In this document: positions 43,948 to 53,084 of the stretch, piece by piece
How the letters are laid out: the number at the start of each line of letters is the position of its first letter
Numbering within the stretch: the stretch's first letter is position 1
Source: Halorubrum alkaliphilum
GTDB taxonomy: Archaea > Halobacteriota > Halobacteria > Halobacteriales > Haloferacaceae
Reading direction: 5' to 3'
Assembly (NCBI RefSeq): GCF_017873815.1
Contig: NZ_JAGGKQ010000005.1
Coordinates: 145,061 to 209,060, forward strand
DNA length: 64,000 nt
Program-made: the position numbers and the translations under genes
The notes under the pieces: model-generated
What the model saw: the letters and a program-made list of their open reading frames with translations, nothing else
Database searches by the model: none
What the model was told of the DNA's origin: nothing

Positions 43948-45042
43948 TTATTGTGCCAGCGGCATATTGTAGCTCGTCTCCTCCTCCATGACGAGTTCCC
44001 ACGTGGCCTCACACTCGCAGGACACCTGCCCGAAGACGCTCGGGTCCTGTCGCTTGTCGAAGTCCTTGATCGCGGTTTGGACGCGGTCGTCACACTCCCC
44101 GCAGTTGTGCGCGCCGCGGTCGGAGCCGTGCCCGACCGGGTCGGAGACGACGATGGCGTCGACATCGGCGGTCGCTTCGAGGACGTGTGCGACCGACCAG
44201 AGCCACGGCGGCCGGTAGCCGCCCTCGAAGAACAGTTCGTCGACCATCGTGTAGCGCTGAACGTTCGTCGGGTTCATCGAGACGGTGTGACAGCCGTCGA
44301 CGTCGGCACACCGGTGGATCGAGTCGATCATGTCGGCCGCGGCCTCCGGCTCCGCGAGGAAGGGCGGCTTCATGAGGAGGTACGCCTTGATCCCCACGTC
44401 AGCGTCGAACTCGTCGTCCGCGCCGGCCGCCTCCGCACAGGCGTCCTCGAAGTCGGCGAAGTCGAAGTACTTGTTCACGCAGTCGTGGCGAACGCGGTCA
44501 GTCGCGGTCTCCAGCCCGACGGCGACGTCGGTCGCGATCCCGTGTTCGGCGAAGTCGCCGATCTTCTCCCGATTGACGAAGTCCGGCAGGGACTCGACGA
44601 CAATGCGATCACGGTCCGCAAACGTCTCGGCTATCGCCTGCCGGGTCTCGGCGGGGACCTCGCGCTCGTCGAGGAAGGAGCCCGAGGTGTAGATCTTTAT
44701 CAGTTCGGCCGGGTCGTCCGCGTTCTCCCGCTCGTGGTCGAGACACGCGTCGATCTGTGTCATGAGGTCCTCGTGGGCGACGCTGCCGCCCTCGACGGAC
44801 TCGGCGACGTAGCCACACATGGTACAGCCGCCCGCGCGGGCCCACCGGCAGCCGCCGGTGTTTAAGATGATCGTGAGCGAGTTCACCACTCCGTCAGGGG
44901 TGTTGTCCTCGTCGATCCAAACGCGGGTCGGCTCCGTCGGGTCGTACGTCTCCGAGCGCTCGGCGCGGATGTCACGCATTACTTCGTTGTGCGCGTCCAT
45001 CCCACGCCCCTGCTCGTACGCCTCGGGGCTCGGTTGACTCAT
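43948..45042 (-). CDS. raSEA: Archaeosine synthase radical SAM subunit RaSEA
   Basis: RaSEA partners with ArcS to convert the q0-Lys intermediate on tRNA position 15 to archaeosine. The 364-residue protein has the radical SAM cysteines in NTGGCRWARAGGCTMCGY, SSFLDEREVP-like GSFLDEREVP, VAVGLETATDRVRHDCVNK and KAYLLMKPPFLAEPEA. A C-terminal Cys-rich part (HNCGECDD, VSCECEATW) may bind a metal. ATG 45042 (MSQPSPEAYEQGRGMDAHN) is chosen over a start 31 codons earlier in the spacer. Confidence 0.9.
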   Translation of the reverse strand: MSQPSPEAYEQGRGMDAHNEVMRDIRAERSETYDPTEPTRVWIDEDNTPDGVVNSLTIILNTGGCRWARAGGCTMCGYVAESVEGGSVAHEDLMTQIDACLDHERENADDPAELIKIYTSGSFLDEREVPAETRQAIAETFADRDRIVVESLPDFVNREKIGDFAEHGIATDVAVGLETATDRVRHDCVNKYFDFADFEDACAEAAGADDEFDADVGIKAYLLMKPPFLAEPEAAADMIDSIHRCADVDGCHTVSMNPTNVQRYTMVDELFFEGGYRPPWLWSVAHVLEATADVDAIVVSDPVGHGSDRGAHNCGECDDRVQTAIKDFDKRQDPSVFGQVSCECEATWELVMEEETSYNMPLAQ

Positions 45043-45258
45043 TGTCGAGAGAAGCGCCCGCTCGCGTAAAGCCGTGTCGTCATCGGCCCTTCCAGTGCTC
45101 TCGGTTCCGAACTCGCCGAAGACAGCGTTACACACAGCTGCCGATCCGTCCGTATGTATGAACCGTAGTTAATAATGATTGATCGTGTGTCTTGAATTAT
45201 CAGAGACAATACTGCCGCTCAACACTTTTGTGTCATGTGGTCACTTCACAACACGAAA

Positions 45259-46797
45259 ATGTCCACGGAACGATCGGAGACGTCGAATGACGCCACGGTC
45301 GGTGCTGAAGACGGGCTCATCGCGAACGCGCAGGGTGCGGTCGGTGTCGTCCACGCGACGTCCGAGTCCGTCGACCGGCAGCTAGAAACGATCCGCGAGG
45401 CGGCCGACACACAAGTCGACGACATGGAGACCGTCGCCGCGGACGTAAGCGATCTGAGCGCGACGATCGAGGAGGTCGCCGCCAGTGCCGACGAGGTCAG
45501 TCAAACGACCGAACGGGCCGCGGCGGCCGCAACCGACGGGCGAGAAGCCACCGATGAGGCGGCCACTGCGATGGCTCGGGCCTCCGAGGAGATGGAACGG
45601 GTGACGGAGCGCGTCTCGACGCTCGAAGACCACGTCGAACAGATCGACGAGATCATCAACGTCATCGATCGAATCGCCGACGAAACGAACCTCCTCGCGC
45701 TCAACGCCTCCATCGAAGCCGCGAGAGCGGGCGATGACGGTTCCGGGTTCGGCGTGGTGGCGGACGAGATCAAGTCGCTCGCCGCGGAGTCACGCTCGCG
45801 GACCGAAGAGATCGAACGGGCAGTCGACGACGTTCAGACGGTCACCAACGAGGTGACTCACACGTTGGACTCGGCCGTCGAAGCGGTTGAAACCGGGGCC
45901 ACGGCAGTCACCGCTGCCGAGTCGGAGTTGGACGTCGTCGACGAGGCAGTCCAGTCCGCGGCAACGGGAGTCGAAGAGGTGTCAGTGGCCGTCACACAGG
46001 GCGCGGAGACGAGTACCCGCGTCGCAGCGAACACGGAGAGCACCTCGGCGTCGGCGGTCGAGATCAGTCAGTCAGTCGACGACATCGGGGACGAGCGCGC
46101 ACAGATGACTGACCTGCTCTCTGAGATCGACGACGCCCTCTCGTCGGCCCGCAGGGGGCGCGAACAGCGTCTCAAGCGGGCAGGAACCGTCCCGACCGGG
46201 ATCAGCGAGTTCGACGCTGATGGCGGGCTGCCCGCGGGGTCGCGGAACGTGGTGATCACGGACCGGAACGGCTCCGGCGACACCCACGTGGCCGGAGCGG
46301 TAGGTGGCGACGACGATCACGGGTCGATCGACGACACGATCGCCGGGATCTGTGCGGCCGCGATCGATGACGGATGGGCCGTCTCACTGTCGCCGACCGC
46401 GACGCTCGACCGGTCCGCACTCGACCGCGTTCTCCGCCGTGACGCCGGTGTCGCGGTGACGGACGCGCTCGCGACCGACCGGCTGTTCGTTCTCGACCCG
46501 TTCGGCGCGTGGGATGCCGACGAGAACGTGATCGACTTACAGGAGACGACGCTCTCCCGAGCGAACGATCGCGTCGACTCACAACGCGAGCGCCCCTGCG
46601 TCGTGATCGGAAACATCGCCGGCGAACTCGACCTGATGGGCGAGGCGGCGGTCCGTGAGAACACGTACGCCAACGACGGCGACACGCTCGGCGATCGCGA
46701 CCTCATTATCAACGTCGTTGACGAGGCGGTGGTCCCGAAGCAGTTGCGGTCGTTCTACCGAAGAGCGGCCGACAACTGTTGTCGTCTCACCGACTGA
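45259..46797 (+). CDS. Soluble transducer-like protein: MCP signalling domain fused to degenerate KaiC-like domain
   Basis: Residues 1-300 form a chemoreceptor cytoplasmic domain without TM segments, sensor domain or HAMP; the conserved hairpin tip is INVIDRIADETNLLALNASI followed by EAARAGDDGSGFGVVADEI. Residues 310-512 resemble the RecA/KaiC-type domain of haloarchaeal DUF7504 proteins: AGTVPTGISEFDADGGLPAG followed by VVITDRNGSGDTHVAGAV, where a Walker A lysine is missing, and VVIGNIAGELDLMGE. ATG 45259 is used. It probably signals to CheA or interferes with it; no che gene is in the window. Confidence 0.82.
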   Translation: MSTERSETSNDATVGAEDGLIANAQGAVGVVHATSESVDRQLETIREAADTQVDDMETVAADVSDLSATIEEVAASADEVSQTTERAAAAATDGREATDEAATAMARASEEMERVTERVSTLEDHVEQIDEIINVIDRIADETNLLALNASIEAARAGDDGSGFGVVADEIKSLAAESRSRTEEIERAVDDVQTVTNEVTHTLDSAVEAVETGATAVTAAESELDVVDEAVQSAATGVEEVSVAVTQGAETSTRVAANTESTSASAVEISQSVDDIGDERAQMTDLLSEIDDALSSARRGREQRLKRAGTVPTGISEFDADGGLPAGSRNVVITDRNGSGDTHVAGAVGGDDDHGSIDDTIAGICAAAIDDGWAVSLSPTATLDRSALDRVLRRDAGVAVTDALATDRLFVLDPFGAWDADENVIDLQETTLSRANDRVDSQRERPCVVIGNIAGELDLMGEAAVRENTYANDGDTLGDRDLIINVVDEAVVPKQLRSFYRRAADNCCRLTD

Positions 46798-46859
46798 GCG
46801 GTCGAGAAGCGGTTCCTGACGTCGGCCCTCGCCTCCGTCGGGACGAGCAGTGGCGCGTC

Positions 46860-47279
46860 TCACTCGCGGCTGTCACCGGGTAAGCTGGAACCATACTCAA
46901 GACCAGAGACGACCGCTCCTCCGACGGCACCGACCGCGTTGACCCCCACGTCTCGCCACGCGAACGTTCGCCACGGGATGGACGCCTGTAGGAGTTCGAT
47001 CCCGAAACCGAACGCGACGGCCGCGACGACGGCGAGGATCAGCCCGCGTCGCGTCCGCCCCGTCACACGAGTCATGAGCGCGGCTAGAACCGCGTACCCG
47101 ACGAGGTGAAACGGATCCGTGAAGCCGACGCCGAGCGGTATTTCGCCACCCCCGCTACCACCGGTCCCGCTGCTCGGGATCGGAAGCACCGAGGCGACGA
47201 CGAGGAGGACCGCGAATCCCGCCGGTCCGCGCCAGCGATCGGATCCCGGTCGCAGTGCGTCGCGTTCGTCCCCAGTCAC
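46860..47279 (-). CDS. VanZ-family membrane protein
   Basis: The 139-residue product starts with GTG at 47279 and has four TM segments. The VanZ pattern is visible: FTDPFHLVGYAVLAALMTR, then AFGFGIELLQASIPWRTF and AWRDVGVNAVGAVGGAVVS. Longer readings upstream run into a repeat and low-complexity bases and were rejected. Function in archaea is unknown (VanZ itself affects teicoplanin resistance in bacteria). Confidence 0.8.
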   Translation of the reverse strand: MTGDERDALRPGSDRWRGPAGFAVLLVVASVLPIPSSGTGGSGGGEIPLGVGFTDPFHLVGYAVLAALMTRVTGRTRRGLILAVVAAVAFGFGIELLQASIPWRTFAWRDVGVNAVGAVGGAVVSGLEYGSSLPGDSRE

Positions 47280-47361
47280 GGTTCCCGTTTCTCGCCACAA
47301 CGGGTTAGTCTCACGGCACCTGTCTACCGCGAACCCAACTCCGCTCCGGAGGGCTACCGTC

Positions 47362-47405
47362 CCTCTGGAGGACCGCCGCCCCTCTGGAGGACCGTCGCCC
47401 CTCTC
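47362..47405. repeat. Short 19-bp direct repeat upstream of the VanZ gene
   Basis: CCTCTGGAGGACCGCCGCC (47362-47380) is followed at once by the near-identical CCTCTGGAGGACCGTCGCC (47381-47399) and a third partial start. It lies between vanZ and the divergent oxidoreductase gene. No function is evident. Confidence 0.8.
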
Positions 47406-47566
47406 CGGGAGCCGTCGCGCAGCTCGGCCGGAACCGCTCCCCGTCACGGTCCGAACCCGCGAGTGAACGAACGTCCCTGATATGCGGCCGAGTGTAACCG
47501 GTATCGGTTCTGTGATGAGGTGAACAGCTAACACGCTGTAGTCCTTGTATAATGATAGAACATTAC

Positions 47567-49492
47567 ATGACTGAAATGGGTGGCTACAGGGACCGAGTGG
47601 CACAGGTCGATCTCGGCGACGGAGCAGTGGACTATCGCGGGATCGAAGAAGACAACGCGGAGAAGTACATCGGCGCGCGCGGGCTGGGCGTGAAATACGT
47701 CTTCGACAAGGGTCCCGACGTGGACCCGATAAGCCCGGAGAACCGACTGGCGTTCATGACCGGCCCGCTGACGGGCACACAGACCGTGATGAGCGGCCGG
47801 ATCGCCCTCGTGACGAAGTCCCCGCTGACGGGGACGGTCACCGACTCACACCACGGCGGTTGGTCGGGCGCGCGGCTCAAGTGGGCCGGCCTCGACGGTA
47901 TCTTACTCGACGGTGCGAGCGACGAGCCGGTGTACCTCTTCGTTGAGGACGGCGACGTGGAGGTACGCGACGCCTCCCATCTCTGGGGGAAGGGCGTCCA
48001 CGACACGATAGACGAGATCGGCGAGGAGGTCGAGGGATCGGTCGGCAAGAACGTCTCCGTGATGGCGATCGGACAGGGCGGCGAGAACGAAGTGAAGTAC
48101 GCCTGCGTGATGAACGAGGACGACCGCGCCTCGGGCCGGGGCGGCACCGGCTGCGTGATGGGTTCGAAGAACGTGAAAGCGGTCGTCGTCAAGAGCGGCA
48201 CGCGGATGCCGAAGCCCGCGGACCCCGACACGTTCCAGAAGGGATATCAACAGGCGATGGAGGTCATCCGCGAGTCGGACGTGACCGCGCCCAACGAGGG
48301 CGGACTCTCGATGTACGGCACCAACGTCCTGATGAATGCGACAGAGGAGATGGACGGGCTGCCGACGAAGAACGCGAAGTTCACGTCCACGGAGGCGTAC
48401 AACGACGGCGAGGGGATCGATGTCGACGCCGAGCGTGTCTCCGGCGAGAACGTCCGCGAGAACATCCTCGTCGACGAGCCGACGTGTCACTCCTGTCCGG
48501 TCGCCTGTAAGAAGGAGGTCGAAGTGCAGATGCAACACAAGGGCGAGGACATGAACGTCCGCACGGAGTCGTACGAGTACGAGTCCGCGTGGGCGCTCGG
48601 CCCGAACTCCGGACACACCGACCGCGACGAGATCGCACTAATGCTCCAGCGCTGTAACGACGTCGGCATCGACACCATCGAGGTCGGCAACACGATGGCG
48701 ATGGCGATGGAGATGACCGAACAGGGCAAACTCGACGTCGGCATCGACTGGGGCGACTCCGAGCGGATGATCGACCTCATCGACGAGATCGGCAACCGCT
48801 CGACGGAGCTCGGTGACCTGCTCGCCGAGGGCCCAGACCGCGTCGGCGAACGGAAGGACGCCCACGACAACAAGCTCTCTGTGAAAGGCCAGAGCATCGC
48901 GGCGTACGACCCGCGCTGTATGAAGGGGATGGCGATCGCGTTTGCCACCTCGAACCGCGGTGCGTGTCACCTGCGCGGGTACACACCTGCGGCGGAAATA
49001 CTCGGGATCCCCGAAAAAGTCGACCCGTACGAGCCGGAGGGCAAAGGCGAACTCACCGCCACGTTCCAGGACCTCCACGCGATCTCCGATTCGTTCGACA
49101 TCTGTAAGTTCAACGCGTTCGCGGAGGGGATCGAGGAGTACGTACTCCAGTACAACGGCATGACCGGCCGCGACGTGACGGAGGACGAGCTGTTCGAGAT
49201 CGGCGAGCGGATCTACAACCTCGAACGCTACTACAACAACCTCGCCGGGTTCGACGGCGAAGACGACACGCTCCCCGGCCGGTTCGTCGAGGGACACCCC
49301 GACGCGATCCCGGGGCAGGGAGCCAGCGAGGGCGAACTCGCAGAGCTCGACCTGATGAAAGCCGAGTACTACGAGCACCGCGAGTGGGTCGACGGGGTCG
49401 TCCCCGACGAGAAACTCGACGCGCTCGGCATCGATATCGGCCCCGGAACCGGCGTCTCCGCGGGCGACTCCGCTGCGCCCGCCGACGACTGA
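47567..49492 (+). CDS. aor: Aldehyde ferredoxin oxidoreductase family (tungsten enzyme)
   Basis: AOR-family enzymes oxidise aldehydes to acids with ferredoxin, using a tungsto-bispterin and one [4Fe-4S] cluster. The protein (about 640 residues) has the family opening GGYRDRVAQVDL, AEKYIGARGLGVKYV, and ASGRGGTGCVMGSKNVKAVV. Cluster ligands are C307, C310 and C314 in CHSCPVAC and C513 in DICKF. ATG 47552, 47567 or 47576 are all in frame; TATA-like GTATAATGA at 47547 makes the latest one a leaderless candidate. The C-terminus is acidic and Ala-rich. Confidence 0.92.
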   Translation: MTEMGGYRDRVAQVDLGDGAVDYRGIEEDNAEKYIGARGLGVKYVFDKGPDVDPISPENRLAFMTGPLTGTQTVMSGRIALVTKSPLTGTVTDSHHGGWSGARLKWAGLDGILLDGASDEPVYLFVEDGDVEVRDASHLWGKGVHDTIDEIGEEVEGSVGKNVSVMAIGQGGENEVKYACVMNEDDRASGRGGTGCVMGSKNVKAVVVKSGTRMPKPADPDTFQKGYQQAMEVIRESDVTAPNEGGLSMYGTNVLMNATEEMDGLPTKNAKFTSTEAYNDGEGIDVDAERVSGENVRENILVDEPTCHSCPVACKKEVEVQMQHKGEDMNVRTESYEYESAWALGPNSGHTDRDEIALMLQRCNDVGIDTIEVGNTMAMAMEMTEQGKLDVGIDWGDSERMIDLIDEIGNRSTELGDLLAEGPDRVGERKDAHDNKLSVKGQSIAAYDPRCMKGMAIAFATSNRGACHLRGYTPAAEILGIPEKVDPYEPEGKGELTATFQDLHAISDSFDICKFNAFAEGIEEYVLQYNGMTGRDVTEDELFEIGERIYNLERYYNNLAGFDGEDDTLPGRFVEGHPDAIPGQGASEGELAELDLMKAEYYEHREWVDGVVPDEKLDALGIDIGPGTGVSAGDSAAPADD

Positions 49493-49561
49493 GCGAGCGG
49501 TCCGCCCGCACCCCCGACCGAGCCACCCATTTTTAAGTAAACTCGTCGGGTAGCCGGTCGT

Positions 49562-49885
49562 ATGGTCCACGACCCGCTCACCCTCCGGGAGGCAGCCGAA
49601 ACCCGACTCGGAAACGTCCTCGTTCTATTCAGTGTCCTGACGTTCGTGTACTCGCTGATGATCATCGGACAGGTGCTCATCGGGCTCGTGCCAGTCGTCG
49701 GTCTCGCGGGCGCGTACCTGACGTACCGCGGGCTCGCCGTCGCCGACTCGATCGCCGACGCGGCCCAGCGATACGCGGCGGTAAAGGAGCGCGAAGTCGA
49801 TCTCGAAGACGAGACTCCACCGCGCGAGGTCGGTACCGATCCGACCGAGCGGACGACGACGAGACTGACCGATCGGGAGGAGTGA
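49562..49885 (+). CDS. Small membrane protein following the aldehyde oxidoreductase
   Basis: The 107-residue protein has two close TM segments (about 20-42 and 44-60) followed by a soluble acidic tail with a helix IADAAQRYAAVKEREVDLED. No family is recognised. It starts 69 bases after the oxidoreductase with TTTTTAAGTAA about 30 bases upstream, so it has its own promoter. Confidence 0.7.
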   Translation: MVHDPLTLREAAETRLGNVLVLFSVLTFVYSLMIIGQVLIGLVPVVGLAGAYLTYRGLAVADSIADAAQRYAAVKEREVDLEDETPPREVGTDPTERTTTRLTDREE

Positions 49886-50024
49886 TCGACCGCCGAGTCC
49901 GCCGATCGGCGTATAACTCATCGCTCTCGTTGAGATGCGGCACCGCATCGGCTCTGTCCGAACGGCGGGTCACTGGGTCCGGTTTGATGGGCGGTATCGA
50001 GAGTACGTCTCGTGCGGTGTTGGA

Positions 50025-50360
50025 GAAGGGTATTTATAACTGGAGTAGTGGTGTTGCTGGCAGCTGTTTATAAATAACCGATTCTGCGAGGCACCAGTCC
50101 AAAGCTCCGACCGTTCCCTTATAAATCGTTGCCAGCGCGGTGAACGAGTTCAAGACACCGAGCCGTTCGTTTATAAACGGCTGACTACGGATCGTCGATG
50201 GCCACCTCCAAAGTCCCACTCGGCCGCAACCGCGACCGCACCTCACGTCTCCCCACCCTCGTCGGCCGGCCGGAAGCGAAGCGGAGGCCGGCCGACTCCA
50301 GCGAGAGGCAGCCGGTGGCGGAGCCGCCGGTGACGCCCGCATCGTCCATTTATAAAACCG
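50025..50360 (-). repeat. TTTATAAA-box repeat element, copy B (inverted relative to copy A)
   Basis: Read on the minus strand it has, in order: a TTTTATAAAT box (50348-50357), a GC-rich segment with a perfect 10-bp stem (50262-50271 with 50286-50295), the block GAGGTGCGGTCGCGGT, the block TTTGGAGGTGGCCATCGACG, a GTTTATAAAC box (50169-50178) followed by GAACGGCTCGG, a third box (50118-50126), and a GTTTATAAAC-like box at 50066-50075 followed by AGCTGCCAGCAACACC. Blocks and order match 8360-8800, while the filler differs. The left flank (49886-50024) has nothing recognisable. It abuts the azlD 3' end. Confidence 0.8.
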
Positions 50361-50741
50361 TCACGCGAACACGACGAACCGGAACAGCCACAACGCGAGC
50401 ATTCCGACGACTATCGTCGCGAACACGTTCTCGGTGCGCCAGGCGACGACGCCGGCCAGCACTCCCGCGATCAGTCGTTCGTCGGCGAGCGTCGCGATCA
50501 CGCTCGGCCGGATCGTGAGCAGGTCGGGGACGACGAGCGCCGCGAGCACGGCCGCCGGAACGAACCGGAGCACGCGGCGCACTCGCGTCGGCACGTCGTC
50601 GACCCGTCCGAACAGGTGAATGAAGGACAGTCGGAAACCGTAGGTCGCGATCCCGATGACGAGAATGGCGATCCAGATCCGAGCCGCGTCGGGATCGGAC
50701 GCGCCCGCGGTGAGCACCACGGATCCGGTAGCGAGCGTCAC
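50361..50741 (-). CDS. azlD: AzlD-family branched-chain amino acid transport subunit
   Basis: The 126-residue protein has four TM segments and the AzlD pattern IGIATYGFRLSFIHLFGR, RVLRFVPAAVLAALVVPDLL and AGVLAGVVAWRTENVFATI. It starts with GTG overlapping the azlC stop (GTGA). AzlCD exports branched-chain amino acids or analogues. The TTTATAAA repeat element lies directly past its stop. Confidence 0.88.
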   Translation of the reverse strand: MTLATGSVVLTAGASDPDAARIWIAILVIGIATYGFRLSFIHLFGRVDDVPTRVRRVLRFVPAAVLAALVVPDLLTIRPSVIATLADERLIAGVLAGVVAWRTENVFATIVVGMLALWLFRFVVFA

Positions 50742-51412
50742 GTGCTCACCTCCTCGGCGACGAATCCGGCGAGTATCCCCGAGACCGCCCCTGCCAGCAG
50801 CCCGAGGTTGAGCGGGAGTCCGGCGGCGACCACCGCCGCTCCTCCGCCCACTGCTCCGGCCACGGTGGTCGGTCGGTCCTTCATCGCGGGGACGAGCAGC
50901 GCGAGGAAGACGAGCGGGACCGCGAAGGTGAGCCCCCACGACTCCGGGATTCCCGCGCCGAGCACGACGCCGACGACGGTGCCGATCACCCAGACGACCC
51001 ATAGCGACCCACCCGCACCGAGGTAGTACTTCCACCGGCTTCGATCGTCGTTCTCGGCGAACTCGGCGACCGAGAGCGCGTACGCCTGGTCGGTGAGGAA
51101 GTAGGCGAGCACCGCGCGCGTCCGCCGACCGTACTCCGCGAAGTGCGGCGCGATCGACGCCGAGTACATCAGTACTCGAAGGTTGATCACGACGGCGGTG
51201 CCGATGACGACCGCGAGCGGGGCGTTCTCGCCGAACAGTTCGAGCGCGGCGAGCTGTGAGGCCCCCGCAAACACGATCACTGACAGTCCGAGCGCCTGTA
51301 CGATATCGAAGCCGACTTCCACGGCCGCGATCCCGGCGACCAACGCGAACGGGGCGATCCCCATGAGGAGCGGCGAGACGTCGCGGACGCCCGCCAGGAG
51401 GTCCTCATCCAT
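50738..51412 (-). CDS. azlC: AzlC-family permease
   Basis: The 224-residue protein has about six TM segments and the AzlC pattern GVRDVSPLLMGIAPFALVAG, FAGASQLAALELFGENAP, INLRVLMYSASIAPHFAEYG and TDQAYALSVAEF. It forms the larger subunit of the AzlCD exporter with the overlapping azlD. Confidence 0.93.
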   Translation of the reverse strand: MDEDLLAGVRDVSPLLMGIAPFALVAGIAAVEVGFDIVQALGLSVIVFAGASQLAALELFGENAPLAVVIGTAVVINLRVLMYSASIAPHFAEYGRRTRAVLAYFLTDQAYALSVAEFAENDDRSRWKYYLGAGGSLWVVWVIGTVVGVVLGAGIPESWGLTFAVPLVFLALLVPAMKDRPTTVAGAVGGGAAVVAAGLPLNLGLLAGAVSGILAGFVAEEVST

Positions 51413-51475
51413 GGCTGATCGTCTCTGCCTCCGTGCTGAGCCGCCGATTCACGGTCTCCCCACAGCGCGCGGCCG

Positions 51476-52369
51476 TCATTCGCGGGGGTAAGGATGCTCG
51501 TCGTACTTCGCCGCGAGGTAGTCGGCGTGTTCGAGTTTCGTGTTGGCCTTCCGGACGGTCCCGAGAAGCGAGTGGACCTCCCGCTCGGTCGGATGAGCGC
51601 GTCCCAACAGCCTGCGCATCAGTAGCGCGTTCTTCTCCTGCCGGTGTGACTGCTGCCCGGCCGCGTCGAGGAAGTCACCGAAGAGGTCGTGGAACCGCTC
51701 GATGTCCGCCTCCGGCGCACGGGTGACCGCCGTGTCCGGGAGCTGGGTCTCATCGACGGTCAGGTCGCGCAGCTCGTACAGCAGGACCGTCGCGGCCTGC
51801 CCGAGGTTCAATACGGGGTAGTCGTCGGCGGCGGGGATCGAACACACCTCGTCGAGCCGACCCAGCTCGTCGTTGTTGAGCCCGCGGCCCTCCCGCCCGA
51901 AGACGATGGCCGTCGGCGCGTCGACGGTCTGTAGCGACTCCTTCAGCTCGGTCGGCGTCTTGAACGGCCAGCGCTCGTGTCTGCGGTCGTCCTCGCCGGT
52001 GATCGCGGTCGTCCCGACCGTGTGGTAGTTCTCGACGACCTCCTCGAAGGTCACCTCCTCGGCGTTCGGCAGAACGTCCTCACGGGCGTGGCCCGCGAAA
52101 CCGTACGCCTCGCCGTCCTCCGACAGCTCCGGCGGGTCGACCAGTTTGAGGTCCGAGAGCCCGAAGTTCTTCATCGCCCGCGCGATGGTGCCCACGTTTC
52201 CCGGCGTCTCGGGTTCGACTACGACGACGACGGGTTTCTCTCGGATCGCATCGGTCGCCCTGTCGGTGTTCTCGACTTCATCCGGGGCCGCCTCGTCGTC
52301 TTCGGATTCGAGCGTTCCCGCCTCGTCGTCCTCGACCGCTTGCGTCCCGTCCCGCTCGCGATCGCTCAT
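51476..52369 (-). CDS. trmJ: tRNA/rRNA 2'-O-methyltransferase, TrmJ type (SPOUT)
   Basis: SPOUT-class methyltransferase using SAM, with the trefoil-knot motifs [35 protein letters not shown] and [19 protein letters not shown]. TrmJ methylates the 2'-OH of position 32 in tRNAs. The first 55 residues are an acidic linker typical of haloarchaeal proteins. ATG 52369 overlaps the stop of the upstream gene (ATGA). Confidence 0.9.
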   Translation of the reverse strand: MSDRERDGTQAVEDDEAGTLESEDDEAAPDEVENTDRATDAIREKPVVVVVEPETPGNVGTIARAMKNFGLSDLKLVDPPELSEDGEAYGFAGHAREDVLPNAEEVTFEEVVENYHTVGTTAITGEDDRRHERWPFKTPTELKESLQTVDAPTAIVFGREGRGLNNDELGRLDEVCSIPAADDYPVLNLGQAATVLLYELRDLTVDETQLPDTAVTRAPEADIERFHDLFGDFLDAAGQQSHRQEKNALLMRRLLGRAHPTEREVHSLLGTVRKANTKLEHADYLAAKYDEHPYPRE

Positions 52370-52977
52370 CGGTTCGACGGGTAGTCGGTCGAGAGGTCGA
52401 CGCCGGCGTCCTGAAGGTCCGTTTCGCTGACGCCGTCGTCCTCGTCGTCCTCGTCGCGTTCGTCCGCCGATCCCTCGCCCGCGAGTTCGCGGACATCGAT
52501 CCGTTCGCCCTCGAATCCCGCTTCGACCCGCTCCTGGATCTCCTGTTGGTCGGGCAGATCCGGGAGTCCATCCGGGTCCTCGTCGACGTGTTCGACCGAG
52601 GCGTAGCCGTCGGGTGCCTCGTTGCCGGCGGCGATCCACTCGTGGAAGCGGTCGCCGAACTCCATGGTCCCCTTATGATCGCTACCCCCCGCCTCGCGGA
52701 ACCAGTAGACGAAGTCAGGTTCGTGTTCGGGGCACAACAGGACCTCGCCGCGGGGCTCGCCGTAGACGATCTCGGCCTCGCGGCAACGGTGGATCTCGCT
52801 CTCGCCGTGTTCGAGATAACAGGCGTCACACGGCTCCTCGACGAGCGCGACGAGCCGCACGAGTCGTTCTCGGGGCTCCTCGGGGATCTCGTCGAGCGGC
52901 TTCAACTCGCCGTCCTCGGTGATGATCTCCTCCTCGTCGAACCGCCACCCGCGGAGGCCGACGCTCACTTTCGCCAT
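52366..52977 (-). CDS. Hypothetical haloarchaeal protein with Cys motifs
   Basis: The 203-residue protein starts [18 protein letters not shown], contains [22 protein letters not shown] and [20 protein letters not shown] (possible zinc-binding Cys/His set), and ends in a very acidic tail. It is an apparent haloarchaeal family of unknown function co-transcribed with trmJ (four-base overlap). A role linked to RNA modification is inferred only from the operon. It is divergent from nothing close; the MFS gene follows on the same strand. Confidence 0.7.
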   Translation of the reverse strand: MAKVSVGLRGWRFDEEEIITEDGELKPLDEIPEEPRERLVRLVALVEEPCDACYLEHGESEIHRCREAEIVYGEPRGEVLLCPEHEPDFVYWFREAGGSDHKGTMEFGDRFHEWIAAGNEAPDGYASVEHVDEDPDGLPDLPDQQEIQERVEAGFEGERIDVRELAGEGSADERDEDDEDDGVSETDLQDAGVDLSTDYPSNR

Positions 52978-53084
52978 AGACGGGCTATGCCCGGAACTGA
53001 TAAAAACGCGTCCTTCCGCCCTTCCGACCCTCCGCGACGCGAGCGACTCCCACGTCGTCAGCGCCGCCCGTCGTGACGTATCGC

